Source of the DNA: CAWALV01 sp963782965
GTDB taxonomy: Bacteria; Actinomycetota; Actinomycetes; Acidothermales; Acidothermaceae
Assembly (NCBI GenBank): GCA_963782965.1
Contig: CAWALV010000006.1
Span: forward strand, 1,116,001 to 1,180,000
DNA length: 64,000 nt
Direction of reading: 5' to 3'
This document shows, piece after piece, positions 26,130-34,191 of this stretch; position 1 is the first letter of the stretch, and each line of letters opens with the position of its first letter. The notes under the pieces were generated by a model. The model was given only the letters and a program-made list of their open reading frames with translations, ran no database searches and was not told the origin of the DNA. The translations under genes were made by a program, and so were the position numbers.

Positions 26130-27485
26130 TCAGTGCCTGCCGTGGCCGGCCGCCCGGACCAGCGCCGGCACGAACTTGGCTACGTCGACGGTGCCCCAGC
26201 CGCTGGCCAGGTCATAACCCGGCTTGGCCTCGAAGCCGGTCACGTCGGCGAAGCTGTTGTTGCCGCTCGTGACGTCGATGATGCCGTTGTCGTGCTGCGT
26301 CGCCAAGCGATACAGCGCCGGGTTGATGTCGCCGAGGTGGGTGTCGCCGTACTGGTCGGCGAGCGCCACTACGCCGGCGAAGATCGGCGTCGCCTCGCTC
26401 GTCCCGCCGACGAGGTGGTAGCCCTCGTAGCCGGGAAGGAACGTGAAGTAGAAGATCGCGGCACCGTCGACAGCAGCGGTCATCGAGATGTCCGGTGTGC
26501 CTCGGGAGTCGCCGACCACGTCACGAACGACCTTCTGGAAGGCGGGCCGGTGGAACACCTGGCTGAGCCCGCCGCCGCCAGCGCCGTACCCGTCGTTCCA
26601 CACCTGGTCAGGCGCCAACCGCTCGCCTACCGCGTTGAGGTGGAGTTGGGTGCCGCCGACGCTGGTGACCAGCGGGTCGGACGACGGCCACGAGTTCACC
26701 TGGTACGGATACAGGGTGGATGCGTCGCTCTCGTAGTCGGTAGCGCCGGAGTCGCCCGAAGCACCCAGCACGGTCACGTGGTGCACAGCCGCGTTGATGA
26801 AGGCGCTCCGCAGCTCCATGATGCTGCCCTTGGTCGGGAAGGTGTTCTCGGTCGCGCCGAAGCTCTGCGAGATGACGTCGGCCATGTGGTGGTTGATCAC
26901 GTAGTTCTCGGCCGCGACGATCTCCGGGAATCCGGTGACGCCCTCGGTCTCGGACACCGGCGTCTCGACGAGCAGGATGTTCGCACCCGGAGCCATGGCG
27001 TGCGCGTACTCGACGTCGAGCGTCGTCTCCTCGGCCCAGCCCACCATGTCGTCGTTGGTGGTATCGAAGGCGGGAATCGCACCGACTGGCGCGATCACCT
27101 TGAGGGACGGCGGGTCGGGCAACCCGTACGTCTGGTCGAACACGTGGAGGTCGTTCTCGATGGTCGGCGACCCGAACGAGTCGACGATGGCGATCGTACG
27201 GTGTGCACCGGTGATGCCGCGCTCGTAGAGCGGCTTGACGTCGTACGCCTTCTGGTACTGGATCGGCGAGTAGCACGCGATGCCGATCGCTTGCTCACAG
27301 AACTCCGTCGTGGGCGGTGTCGTGAGCGTCTGGCCAAGAGCGTGCCCGATGATCGCGGGCGTTGCTCGGGCCGTCGTCGTCCCCTTCGCGACGGTCGTAC
27401 CGGCTGTTCCTGCGAACGCTGCCACGGCGGTGGCCATGGCTGCCGCGACTACTGCGCCGGTTGGCGCTGGTCGAAGTGCGCGCAT
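26130..27485 (-). CDS. Secreted S53 family serine-carboxyl protease (sedolisin)
   Basis: This 451-residue exported protein has a signal peptide (residues 1-35). The catalytic pattern of S53 peptidases is visible: Glu153 and Asp157 in WAEETTLDVEYA, Asp in GASGDSGATD, and Ser in GGTSEATPIFAG. The C-terminal calcium-site pattern IIDVTSGNNSF...GYDLASGWG is present. These enzymes work at acidic pH. The usual long N-terminal propeptide is short or missing, so activation may differ. ATG 27485 follows GAGGGG; GTG 27512 is an alternative with GGAG upstream. Two inverted repeats lie just upstream of this start. Confidence 0.87.
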   Translation of the reverse strand: MRALRPAPTGAVVAAAMATAVAAFAGTAGTTVAKGTTTARATPAIIGHALGQTLTTPPTTEFCEQAIGIACYSPIQYQKAYDVKPLYERGITGAHRTIAIVDSFGSPTIENDLHVFDQTYGLPDPPSLKVIAPVGAIPAFDTTNDDMVGWAEETTLDVEYAHAMAPGANILLVETPVSETEGVTGFPEIVAAENYVINHHMADVISQSFGATENTFPTKGSIMELRSAFINAAVHHVTVLGASGDSGATDYESDASTLYPYQVNSWPSSDPLVTSVGGTQLHLNAVGERLAPDQVWNDGYGAGGGGLSQVFHRPAFQKVVRDVVGDSRGTPDISMTAAVDGAAIFYFTFLPGYEGYHLVGGTSEATPIFAGVVALADQYGDTHLGDINPALYRLATQHDNGIIDVTSGNNSFADVTGFEAKPGYDLASGWGTVDVAKFVPALVRAAGHGRH

Positions 27486-27509
27486 GGATGCGGTTCCCCT
27501 CTTCCCTAC

Positions 27510-27544
27510 CACGGATTTCTCCGTGCTTCCCGCGAGCTCGCGGG
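27510..27544. promoter_or_regulatory. Two adjacent palindromes upstream of the S53 protease
   Basis: CACGGATTTCTCCGTG (27510-27525) is a 6-bp stem with a 4-base loop, and CCCGCGAGCTCGCGGG (27529-27544) is a perfect 16-bp palindrome. They lie 24-59 bp upstream of ATG 27485. They could be an operator pair or 5'-UTR hairpins that control translation. Confidence 0.4.
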
Positions 27545-27654
27545 CCTGGTCCGGCCTCGCGCCGGGCTAGGCACATCTTGGAGGCTGTGGCACGCCGCCG
27601 ACAAGGCCTCGGGTGGTAGCAATCGAACGATGCGAGTTCAGTAGAGTCCTCACG

Positions 27655-28392
27655 ATGGAGCCCGTACGAGCGACGCCGCCGGCCGGTCTGCCCGCCGCAC
27701 GAACGCTTCTCCTCCACGTGGTCGCGACCCGGCAGCTCACGCCTCGCATGCGGCGGATCAGTCTCGCGGGCGACGATCTCGATGGCTTCATCGCGCTTCC
27801 AGGCCAGGACATCGTGCTGCGACTTGTCGACGACCAGGGCGGCGCCGTGCGGCGCCGCTACACGCTGCGCGACGTGCGCCCCGCCGAGCGCCGCTGTGAC
27901 GTCGACATCGTCCTGCACGGTCATGGGCCGGGTGCCCGATGGGGCGCAACGGTCGCGCCGGGGGACCAGGTCGAGGCGTTCGGTCCGCGCGGCAAGGTCG
28001 TGCCGTCCGAGGCCGCGTGGCAGCTGTTCGTCGGTGACGAGTCGGCGTTGCCGGCGATCGCTGAACTGGTGGGACACGTGCCTGCCGGTGTTCGAGGCGT
28101 CGCCCTTCTCGAGGTCGCCGACGCCGCTGAAGAGCAACCGTTCGAGATGGCGGCGGGATCCGGCTTCGACGTCCACTGGCTGCACCGCGCCGACGCCGCC
28201 CCGGGTGGTACCGCGCTGCTGGAAGCTGCACTCGCCGCCGTGAGGGTGCCCGATCGCGATCGGCACGTGTACTTGTTCGCCGAGAGCAGGGTCGTGCGTC
28301 GGCTGCGTGACCTGCTCTACGAGCGCGGGCTGCGCGCCGCGGAGGTTTCCGCGAAGGGCTACTGGAATCTCGGTCGCGCCACGGGGGAGTAA
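27655..28392 (+). CDS. Siderophore-interacting protein (FAD-binding ferric reductase type)
   Basis: This 245-residue protein belongs to the SIP/ViuB family, which uses FAD and NAD(P)H to reduce ferric siderophores in the cytosol. Seen are LTPRMRRISLAGDDL, the FAD motif RRRYTLRDV (RxYTxR pattern), FVGDESALPAIAEL in the dinucleotide-binding half and the C-terminal KGYWNLGR, close to the family's GYWRxG. ATG 27655 has no obvious ribosome site and may be nearly leaderless. No siderophore synthesis or uptake genes lie next to it, so its partner is elsewhere. Start assignment is moderate; family assignment is strong. Confidence 0.87.
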   Translation: MEPVRATPPAGLPAARTLLLHVVATRQLTPRMRRISLAGDDLDGFIALPGQDIVLRLVDDQGGAVRRRYTLRDVRPAERRCDVDIVLHGHGPGARWGATVAPGDQVEAFGPRGKVVPSEAAWQLFVGDESALPAIAELVGHVPAGVRGVALLEVADAAEEQPFEMAAGSGFDVHWLHRADAAPGGTALLEAALAAVRVPDRDRHVYLFAESRVVRRLRDLLYERGLRAAEVSAKGYWNLGRATGE

Positions 28393-28448
28393 CCGCCAGA
28401 CCCCGGCTCTCCGTTTGCTTTTGCCGCCCCCCGGGGCAGACTGTGCGC

Positions 28449-28985
28449 ATGACACTCGAACGCGGCACACCACCTGACCCCTTCGACGTCCTGCCCGTCA
28501 GGCCATGGTTCACCCTCGAGAGCGACGACATCGAGGATGCCAAGCCACTGGCCGAGACGTTCGTGCACGACAGCGTCGGTGGCGAGAACCAGAGCCCGCA
28601 CCTGCGGTGGTCGGGGTTCCCGGCGGAGACCAAGGGTTTCGTCGTGACGTGTTTCGACCCCGACGCACCGACCCAGAGCGGTTTTTGGCACTGGGTCGCC
28701 GTCAACCTGCCTGCGACGACGACTGAACTCGGTCGCGGCGTCGGCACGTCCGGATCGCTGCCCGGTGGTGCGTTCCACGTGCGCAACGACGTCGGCACGA
28801 AGGCGTATGCAGGTGCTGCACCGCCGGCGGGCGACCGCGACCACCGCTATGTCTTCACCGTGCACGCGATCGACGTCGACGGGCTCGAGGTCGACGACAC
28901 GGCCACTCCGGCGTCCGTCGGGTTCAACCTCGCGTTCCACACGCTCGCGCGCGCGGCGCTGCGGCCGACGTACCGGGTCGACTGA
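28449..28985 (+). CDS. YbhB/YbcL-type phosphatidylethanolamine-binding protein (PEBP)
   Basis: This 178-residue PEBP/RKIP-like protein shows the family's anion-binding residues in ENQSPHLRWSGFP, TCFDPDAPTQSGFWHWVAVN and a conserved HRYVFTVHAIDVD. Bacterial members are small soluble proteins of uncertain role, sometimes proposed as kinase or protease modulators. A GTG two codons upstream (28443) is an alternative start. It is 8 bp from the next gene, a small hydrolase, and probably co-transcribed. Confidence 0.87.
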   Translation: MTLERGTPPDPFDVLPVRPWFTLESDDIEDAKPLAETFVHDSVGGENQSPHLRWSGFPAETKGFVVTCFDPDAPTQSGFWHWVAVNLPATTTELGRGVGTSGSLPGGAFHVRNDVGTKAYAGAAPPAGDRDHRYVFTVHAIDVDGLEVDDTATPASVGFNLAFHTLARAALRPTYRVD

Positions 28986-28993
28986 GGCCACGG

Positions 28994-29665
28994 TTGGCCG
29001 AACCTGAACCGGCCCTTTCGGGTGCGGGCGCGTTGCACAACGCGAAGGGCGCGGTACTGATCCTGCATGGCGGTCAGGTCGACAGCCTCGCACCCGCCGT
29101 GTCGCGCCAGGTCGCCGTGGCCTGGATGCTACCGCTGGCGCGCGCCCTCGTACGCAAGGGCGCTGACCAGGGGCTGGCGGTGTGGCGGCTCCGCTTCCGC
29201 TATCGGGGTTGGAACGGAGACGACGCGCATCCCGTGCAGGACGTGCGCTGGGCGATGAAGCAGCTGCGAGAGCGGCACGGCGACATCCCGGTCGTCCTTC
29301 TCGGCCACTCGATGGGCGGCCGGGCGGCTGTCCGCGCGGCCGACGAACGCGGTGTCGCCGGCGTTCTCGGGCTCGCCCCCTGGCTGCCTTCAGGCGAAAT
29401 GCATCAACAGATGGCCGGACGCCGGCTGCTCGTCGTCCACGGTCTGCGGGATCGGATCACGTCACCGCACGAATCGCTGGCATACGTCGCTCAGGTGCGT
29501 GCGCTCGGTGAGCCGGCGGCGTTCGTGGCGCTGCGTCGCTGTGGGCACGCGCTGGTGCGCCGTCGCCTCGTGTGGGATCGCCTCACCGCGGGGTTCGTGA
29601 GCGAAGTGGCGCTGGGCATCGCCGGCGCCACGCCCGTCGAGCCCGGGTCGGACGCCGTGTGGTAG
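28994..29665 (+). CDS. Alpha/beta hydrolase, serine type
   Basis: This 223-residue alpha/beta hydrolase shows LILHGG near residue 22-27, the nucleophile elbow GHSMGGRAA, the acid Asp in VHGLRDRIT and the His in RRCGHALVRR, a complete Ser-Asp-His triad. The small size fits the dienelactone hydrolase/KANL3-like group of simple esterases. TTG 28994 lies 8 bp after the PEBP gene, suggesting one operon. Substrate is unknown. A 17-bp hairpin follows the gene and separates it from the convergent histone-like gene. Confidence 0.8.
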   Translation: MAEPEPALSGAGALHNAKGAVLILHGGQVDSLAPAVSRQVAVAWMLPLARALVRKGADQGLAVWRLRFRYRGWNGDDAHPVQDVRWAMKQLRERHGDIPVVLLGHSMGGRAAVRAADERGVAGVLGLAPWLPSGEMHQQMAGRRLLVVHGLRDRITSPHESLAYVAQVRALGEPAAFVALRRCGHALVRRRLVWDRLTAGFVSEVALGIAGATPVEPGSDAVW

Positions 29666-29676
29666 CTCGCAACGAC

Positions 29677-29715
29677 AACGGCGACGGATCCCGGTAATCG
29701 GGACCCGCCGCCGTT
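29677..29715. terminator. Bidirectional hairpin terminator
   Basis: Arms 29677-29693 and 29699-29715 form a 17-bp stem with a GTAAT loop. Two pairs are A-C on the plus transcript but U-G wobbles on the minus transcript, so it is strongest for the histone-like gene. It lies between convergent genes and is flanked by GTTT and GTTG. Confidence 0.65.
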
Positions 29716-29736
29716 TGACAGCGAATAGAGAGCGGT

Positions 29737-30318
29737 TCAGCTTGCCGCAGGTGCGGCAGCCTTGCGAGTGGTGCGGCGCGCCGTGGTCTTCTTCGCCGCG
29801 CCTCTGCGTGCAGTGGTCTTCTTGGCCGCCGACTTGCGGGCGGTCGTCTTCTTGGCCGCGCCTCTGCGTGCGGTCGTCTTCTTCGCCGCCGACTTGCGTG
29901 CAGTGGTCTTCTTGGCTGCACTCTTGCGGGCGGTGGTCTTCTTGGCCGCCGACTTGCGGGCGGTGGTCTTCTTGGCCGCCGACTTGCGTGCAGTGGTCTT
30001 CTTGGCTGCACTCTTGCGGGCGGTGGTCTTCTTGGCCGCCGACTTGCGGGCGGTGGTCTTCTTCGCCGCGCCTCTGCGCGCGGTCGTCTTCTTGGCCGCC
30101 GACTTGCGGGCGGTGGTCTTCTTGGCCGCGGTCTTGCGTGCACCCGTGGTCTTCCGCGCCGTGGTCTTCTTGGCCGCACTCTTGCGTGCGGTGGTCTTCT
30201 TGGCTGCGGTCTTGCGTGCACCCGTGGTCTTCTTGGCTGCACTCTTGCGTGCGGTGCTCTTGGTACCGGCGCTCTTGCGCGCCGCAGTCTTCACCGCGGT
30301 GGTCTTCTTTACCGGCAC
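29737..30318 (-). CDS. Lys/Ala-rich histone-like DNA-binding repeat protein
   Basis: This 193-residue, extremely basic protein consists almost wholly of a 10-residue repeat, KKTTARKSAA, with variants KKTTARRGAA and KKTTGARKTA. It resembles the C-terminal tails of actinobacterial HU/Hlp proteins and eukaryotic histone H1, but it has no globular HU domain. It should bind DNA or polyphosphate without sequence preference and compact the nucleoid. GTG 30318 follows GAGGAGG with good spacing and gives MPVKKTTAVKTAARK; longer in-frame extensions lack the composition. Nearly identical 30-bp repeats make copy number prone to change. Confidence 0.8.
   Translation of the reverse strand: MPVKKTTAVKTAARKSAGTKSTARKSAAKKTTGARKTAAKKTTARKSAAKKTTARKTTGARKTAAKKTTARKSAAKKTTARRGAAKKTTARKSAAKKTTARKSAAKKTTARKSAAKKTTARKSAAKKTTARKSAAKKTTARKSAAKKTTARRGAAKKTTARKSAAKKTTARRGAAKKTTARRTTRKAAAPAAS
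29775..30300. repeat. Tandem 30-bp coding repeats in the histone-like gene
   Basis: About seventeen near-identical 30-bp units (core TTCTTGGCCGCCGACTTGCG on the plus strand) encode the KKTTARKSAA decapeptide. Variation is mostly synonymous or ARKS/ARRG swaps, which suggests recombination between units. The opposite strand is open for more than 600 bases as a by-product of the composition. Confidence 0.85.
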
Positions 30319-30480
30319 TCGTGCCTCCTCGGCAGCTGGATCCGGTCCGTCGACCGGACATGTCGAATACACGATGGCACCGACAGCACGCAGAAGCGAG
30401 TAACGCGGCCGTATCGGTGTCGCACAATTGTCGGCGGCGACATCGTCGCACTGGAGTGTTTCTCGACGCCGATACGTCGG

Positions 30481-30627
30481 ATGCGGGTCGCAAGTGGCAT
30501 CGTCGAACATGTCGCGCACTCGTTGTCGTACGTGGCGCTCGTCATTCTGCTTGTCATCGTGGTCGTCATCGCGCTTGTTGTCGTGCTCGTCGTCGCGCTC
30601 GCTCGGAGGTTCCCGATCGGTTACTGA
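30481..30627 (+). CDS. Putative 48-residue single-span membrane protein
   Basis: ATG 30481 to TGA 30627 encodes a short N-terminus (MRVASGIVEHVAHSLSYVA), about 25 strongly hydrophobic residues rich in Val, Leu and Ile, and a basic end, ARRFPIGY. This is a clear transmembrane helix with a positive-inside tail. There is no convincing ribosome site, and the family is unknown to me. It fills the 340-bp gap between the histone-like gene and the next minus-strand gene; otherwise only the promoter of the histone-like gene is expected there. It could be a small regulatory membrane peptide or a chance frame. Confidence 0.4.
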   Translation: MRVASGIVEHVAHSLSYVALVILLVIVVVIALVVVLVVALARRFPIGY

Positions 30628-30660
30628 AGCGTCACCGCATCGACAAGGCGGGGTGAGTCA

Positions 30661-31287
30661 TCAGGCCTCGACGTCGATATCGACGTCGTCGGGATCGACG
30701 ATGCGGGCCAGCCGCCGTCGCAGCGACCGGAGTCGCGACATCTTGACCGCGTCGTCCGCGTCGTCGGCTTCGCCGGCCGCGGCGCTCACCAGATGCGAGA
30801 CGACGTCGAACGTGGGGACGACGATCCCCTCCCGCGCGGCGGGTGGGACGGCCAAGACCTCGTGGGAGAGGCTCTCGAGATCGTGGTCGCCCCCGTCCAT
30901 CGCGAACACGGTGGCGCCGGCGTGGCGCGCGTCGGCGACTCGTTCGAGCAAGGGCACCGGCGCGGTACCCGGTGCGACGACGAACACGGTTTCGTGTCGG
31001 CCCGCCTCCTCGAGGCGACGTAGCCCGATGGAGAGGTGCGGGGGAGCGCCGGCGGGCGGCGCCCAGCGGATCAGTTGCGGGGTGAGGATCGGCAGGTTCG
31101 ACCAGCGCGCTTCGTCGTCGAGGTGCGCGGCGAGGTGCCAGGGCTCTTCCTCCGGCGTCCCGACGAGCAGCAGCTTCCCGACGTCGTGCGGCGCGTGGCG
31201 CAAAGCGCGAGCGAATGAGCGGGTCCGTTCCAGCCAGCCGGAACCGGCCAACATCTCCCGCAGGATCGAAACGCGCGCGCGGTCCAT
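30661..31287 (-). CDS. Conserved hypothetical protein downstream of panB
   Basis: This 208-residue soluble protein contains ALRHAPHDVGKLLLVGTPEE, PWHLAAHLDDEARW, a central alpha/beta segment (TVFVVAPGTAPVPLLERVAD, GATVFAMDGGD) and an acidic tail. The segment order suggests a Rossmann-like or SIS-like fold, but I see no catalytic signature. Similar proteins occur in actinomycetes as far as I recall. It follows panB on the same strand by 40 bp and may share its transcript. No function is assigned. Confidence 0.6.
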   Translation of the reverse strand: MDRARVSILREMLAGSGWLERTRSFARALRHAPHDVGKLLLVGTPEEEPWHLAAHLDDEARWSNLPILTPQLIRWAPPAGAPPHLSIGLRRLEEAGRHETVFVVAPGTAPVPLLERVADARHAGATVFAMDGGDHDLESLSHEVLAVPPAAREGIVVPTFDVVSHLVSAAAGEADDADDAVKMSRLRSLRRRLARIVDPDDVDIDVEA

Positions 31288-31327
31288 GTCAGCGTTCGGT
31301 CCTCGCGGGCGTTCTCAAGCGGGTGCC

Positions 31328-32164
31328 TCATTCATAGGAGTGGTCGGTGTCAGGGTAGGCCCCGCTCACCACGTCGTCCGCGAACCGCTCCGCAGCGCCG
31401 CGAAGAATGCCGCGCATGTCGGCGTACGGCTTCACGAACTTGGCAGCGTGGCCCGAGCCCAGGCCGGCCATGTCGGTCCACACCAGCACCTGGGCGTCGC
31501 AGCCGGGCCCCGCGCCGATGCCGATCGTCGGGATGTGCAGCTCGGCCGTCACTTGCTCCGCGACCTGGAGGGGAACCATCTCCAGGACGACGGCGAATGC
31601 GCCGGCCTCCTGCAACGCCTGTGCGTCCTTGCGCAGCCGCTCCGCGTCGTGGCCGCGCCCCTGTACGCGGTACCCGCCGAGCGCGTGCACGCTCTGCGGC
31701 GTGAAGCCGACGTGGGCCATGACCGGGATGCCGGCGCCGACCACGGTGCGGACATGTTCGGCGACCTCGCTGCCACCTTCGAACTTCACCGCGTGCACGC
31801 CCGCTTCCTTCATGAAGCGAATGGCCGTCTCCAGCGCCTGGCCCGGCGAGACCTGGTAGGAGCCGAAAGGAAGGTCGGCGATGACGAGCGATCGTGACGT
31901 GCCCCGTACGACCGCGCGGGCCAGTGGCAGGAGTTCGTCGATGGTCACCGGCAACGTATCGGTGTAGCCGAGGACGGTGTTTGCGGCCGAGTCACCGACG
32001 AGCAGGACGTCGATGCCGGCTTCCTCGAAGATGCCGGAGGTGATGGCGTCGTAGGACGTGAGCATCGCCCATCGCTCGCCACGCTGCTTGCGGGTCTGGA
32101 GGTCGCGGATGGTGATCCGACGGTTGGGCTTGTCGGCTGTCGAGTAGTTGCTTGCGGCGGACAT
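31328..32164 (-). CDS. panB: 3-methyl-2-oxobutanoate hydroxymethyltransferase (pantothenate synthesis)
   Basis: This 278-residue PanB transfers a hydroxymethyl group from methylene-tetrahydrofolate to 2-oxoisovalerate, the first committed step to pantothenate and CoA. Family motifs are MLTSYDAITSGIFEEAGIDV, LLVGDSAANTVLGYTDTLPV (metal Asp), DLPFGSYQ, AVKFEGG, GIPVMAHVGFTPQSV, and VLEMVP with the catalytic Glu. AGGAG lies 6 bases before ATG 32164. Length is normal. It lies downstream of nadE on the same strand, with an 88-bp gap. Its closeness to glnA2/glnE matches actinobacterial synteny. Confidence 0.95.
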   Translation of the reverse strand: MSAASNYSTADKPNRRITIRDLQTRKQRGERWAMLTSYDAITSGIFEEAGIDVLLVGDSAANTVLGYTDTLPVTIDELLPLARAVVRGTSRSLVIADLPFGSYQVSPGQALETAIRFMKEAGVHAVKFEGGSEVAEHVRTVVGAGIPVMAHVGFTPQSVHALGGYRVQGRGHDAERLRKDAQALQEAGAFAVVLEMVPLQVAEQVTAELHIPTIGIGAGPGCDAQVLVWTDMAGLGSGHAAKFVKPYADMRGILRGAAERFADDVVSGAYPDTDHSYE

Positions 32165-32252
32165 AGCAATCTCCTGGCCTTCCTCGCCTCGAGTCGTCGG
32201 ACGACGTACCCGGGCACCCGTCCATGGTCGCATGTCGGGGCGGCAGGTGGGA

Positions 32253-34067
32253 CTAGCTGCGTGCGGCTTCTCCCGCCGGCGGGCCCTGCGGCGTCCCCGG
32301 ACCGGCTTGCGCGCCGGGCTCTCGCCAGCGGTTCGTGATGGGCAGCCGGCGGTCACGGCCGAAGTTGCGCACGCTGATCTTGGGACCGGGTGGGTACTGG
32401 CGGCGCTTGTATTCGGCGCCGTCGACGAGCCGAATGGTCCGGTCGACGACCTGCGGGTCGAAGCCTGCGGCGACGAGGTCGGCGCGGCTCTCGTCTCGTT
32501 CGACGTAGCCGTCGATGACGGCGTCGAGCACCGCGTAGTCGGGCAACGAATCGCTGTCGAGCTGACCGGGGCGTAGCTCGGCGGACGGCGGCTTGTCGAT
32601 CGAGTTCTGTGGAATCGGCGGCTCGACGCCGTCCCTCTCCGCTTGGGCGTTGCGCCACCGGGCGAGCGCCCAGACCAATGTCTTGGGGACGTCCTTGATC
32701 GGCGCGAACCCGCCCGCGGAGTCGCCGTACAGCGTGGAGTAGCCCGTGGCGAGCTCGCTCTTGTTGCCGGTCGTGAGCACGAGATGCCCGTGCTCGTTCG
32801 AAAGACCCATGATGATGTTGCCGCGTACCCGCGCCTGGAGGTTCTCGGCGGCCAGGCCATGCAAGGTGACGTGCTTGTCGAAGGCATCGACCATGTCGGC
32901 GATCGGAAGGACGACGTGGTCGACGTGCTGGCGCCGGGCGAGTTCGGCCGCATCGGTGAGCGAGTGCTCGCTCGACCACTGGCTGGGCAGCGCGACGGTG
33001 TGCACGGCCGGCGCGCCGATCGCATCGACGGCGATCGTGGTGACCAGCGCCGAGTCGATGCCGCCGGACAGTGCGATGACGACCGAGCGGAACCCGTTCT
33101 TGCGAACGTAGTCGCGAGTCGAGACGACGAGAGCCGTGTAGACCTCAGCTTCGTGCGACAAGCGGGGCGCGAGACCGCCGGGCCGTGCGTCGTAACTCGG
33201 CACCGGCGGTGTACCGAGGTCGAGCCGTTCGATCGTCATGACGGTTCCGTCGGCGACGTCGACGGAACCGGACTGCTCGCCGGCCGCCTGCTCGAGCTCG
33301 AGGTCGACGAGCACGCACCCGGCGTCGAACTGCGGCGCTCTCACGAGCGGCACGCCGGCCGGTGTGACGACGAACGAGTCGCCGTCGAAGACCAGCTCGT
33401 CCTGACCGCCGACCATGTTGACGTAGGCGATCGGGGCGCCCGCCTGCGCAGCCCGGCGCTGCGCGAGCCGTAGCCGCGCGTCCGGCTTGCCGCGCTCGTA
33501 GGGGGAGCCGTTGATGTTGACGACGAGGCCGGCGCGCGCGTGCGCAGCGGCAGTTATCGGGCCGCCGTCCTGCCAGAGGTCTTCACACACCGTCATCACG
33601 ATGTCCACTCCGAGATGACGGACGACGGGTAGCCGGTTGCCCCGGCTGAAGTAGCGGAACTCGTCGAAGACTCCGTAGTTGGGCAGGTGGTGCTTCGCGT
33701 AACGGGCGACGACGCGTCCACCGAGCAGGAATGCGGCGGCGTCGGTGGGGAGCCGGCGACCGGCGATCAGCGGCGCGTCGGGGGGCGGATGGTCGACGTA
33801 ACCGACGATGACCGCGACGGCGCCGAGGCCGCCCGATGCCAGCTCCTCGGCGAGCCTTTCGACCGCCTGCGCCGACGCGTCGACGAAGGAGGGTCGCAGG
33901 GCGAGGTCTTCGATCGGGTAGCCGGTCAGCATCATCTCCGGGAACGCCACGAGGTGCGCCCCTTCGCCGGCGGCGTGCTTCGTCCACGCGATGACGGCGG
34001 CCACGTTCGCGTCGATGTCGCCGACGACCGGATCGACCTGGGCGAGCGCAAGGCGAAGTTGCGGCAT
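32253..34067 (-). CDS. nadE: Glutamine-dependent NAD synthetase
   Basis: This 604-residue two-domain enzyme makes NAD from deamido-NAD, ATP and glutamine. The N-terminal nitrilase-type amidase has Glu in AFPEMMLTGYP, Lys in YAKHHLPNYGVFDEFRYF and Cys in MTVCEDLW. The C-terminal synthetase has the P-loop ALSGGIDSAL, TTGNKSELATGYSTLYGD and FAPIKDVPKT. ATG 34067 fits family length; a longer upstream frame crosses into the divergent glnA2 region. There is no clear ribosome site, so a short or absent leader is possible. It is divergent from glnA2, with a 124-bp gap. Housekeeping gene. Confidence 0.93.
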   Translation of the reverse strand: MPQLRLALAQVDPVVGDIDANVAAVIAWTKHAAGEGAHLVAFPEMMLTGYPIEDLALRPSFVDASAQAVERLAEELASGGLGAVAVIVGYVDHPPPDAPLIAGRRLPTDAAAFLLGGRVVARYAKHHLPNYGVFDEFRYFSRGNRLPVVRHLGVDIVMTVCEDLWQDGGPITAAAHARAGLVVNINGSPYERGKPDARLRLAQRRAAQAGAPIAYVNMVGGQDELVFDGDSFVVTPAGVPLVRAPQFDAGCVLVDLELEQAAGEQSGSVDVADGTVMTIERLDLGTPPVPSYDARPGGLAPRLSHEAEVYTALVVSTRDYVRKNGFRSVVIALSGGIDSALVTTIAVDAIGAPAVHTVALPSQWSSEHSLTDAAELARRQHVDHVVLPIADMVDAFDKHVTLHGLAAENLQARVRGNIIMGLSNEHGHLVLTTGNKSELATGYSTLYGDSAGGFAPIKDVPKTLVWALARWRNAQAERDGVEPPIPQNSIDKPPSAELRPGQLDSDSLPDYAVLDAVIDGYVERDESRADLVAAGFDPQVVDRTIRLVDGAEYKRRQYPPGPKISVRNFGRDRRLPITNRWREPGAQAGPGTPQGPPAGEAARS

Positions 34068-34153
34068 ACGACCAGCGTACCGTGGTGTAAAGCGGGCTTG
34101 ACACCACTGAATGCGGTTGCGACCGGCCGCGGCCGGCCCGCCCACGGCGCGGC

Positions 34154-34169
34154 GTAACGCCGACGTAAC
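34154..34169 (+). promoter_or_regulatory. GTAAC pair resembling a GlnR half-site, upstream of glnA2
   Basis: GTAAC (34154-34158) and GTAAC (34165-34169) are spaced by 6 bases, the spacing of actinobacterial GlnR boxes (GTnAC-n6-GAAAC). It is only 22 bp from ATG 34192 and lacks the GAAAC element, so it may be a degenerate site or chance. Confidence 0.3.
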
Positions 34170-34191
34170 TTGCGCCCGGGAGGATTCAGCC

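Noticed and set aside
25779..27644. 621-residue plus-strand frame opposite the gluconolactonase and S53 genes
   Set aside because: It spans two real genes on the other strand; no conserved motifs.
29775..30300. CRISPR-like regular 30-bp repeats
   Set aside because: There are no unique spacers; units are head-to-tail and encode a protein repeat in frame.
29762..30403. 213-residue plus-strand frame made of RAVVFLAADL repeats
   Set aside because: It is the antisense of the KKTTARKSAA repeats, open only because of the repeat composition.
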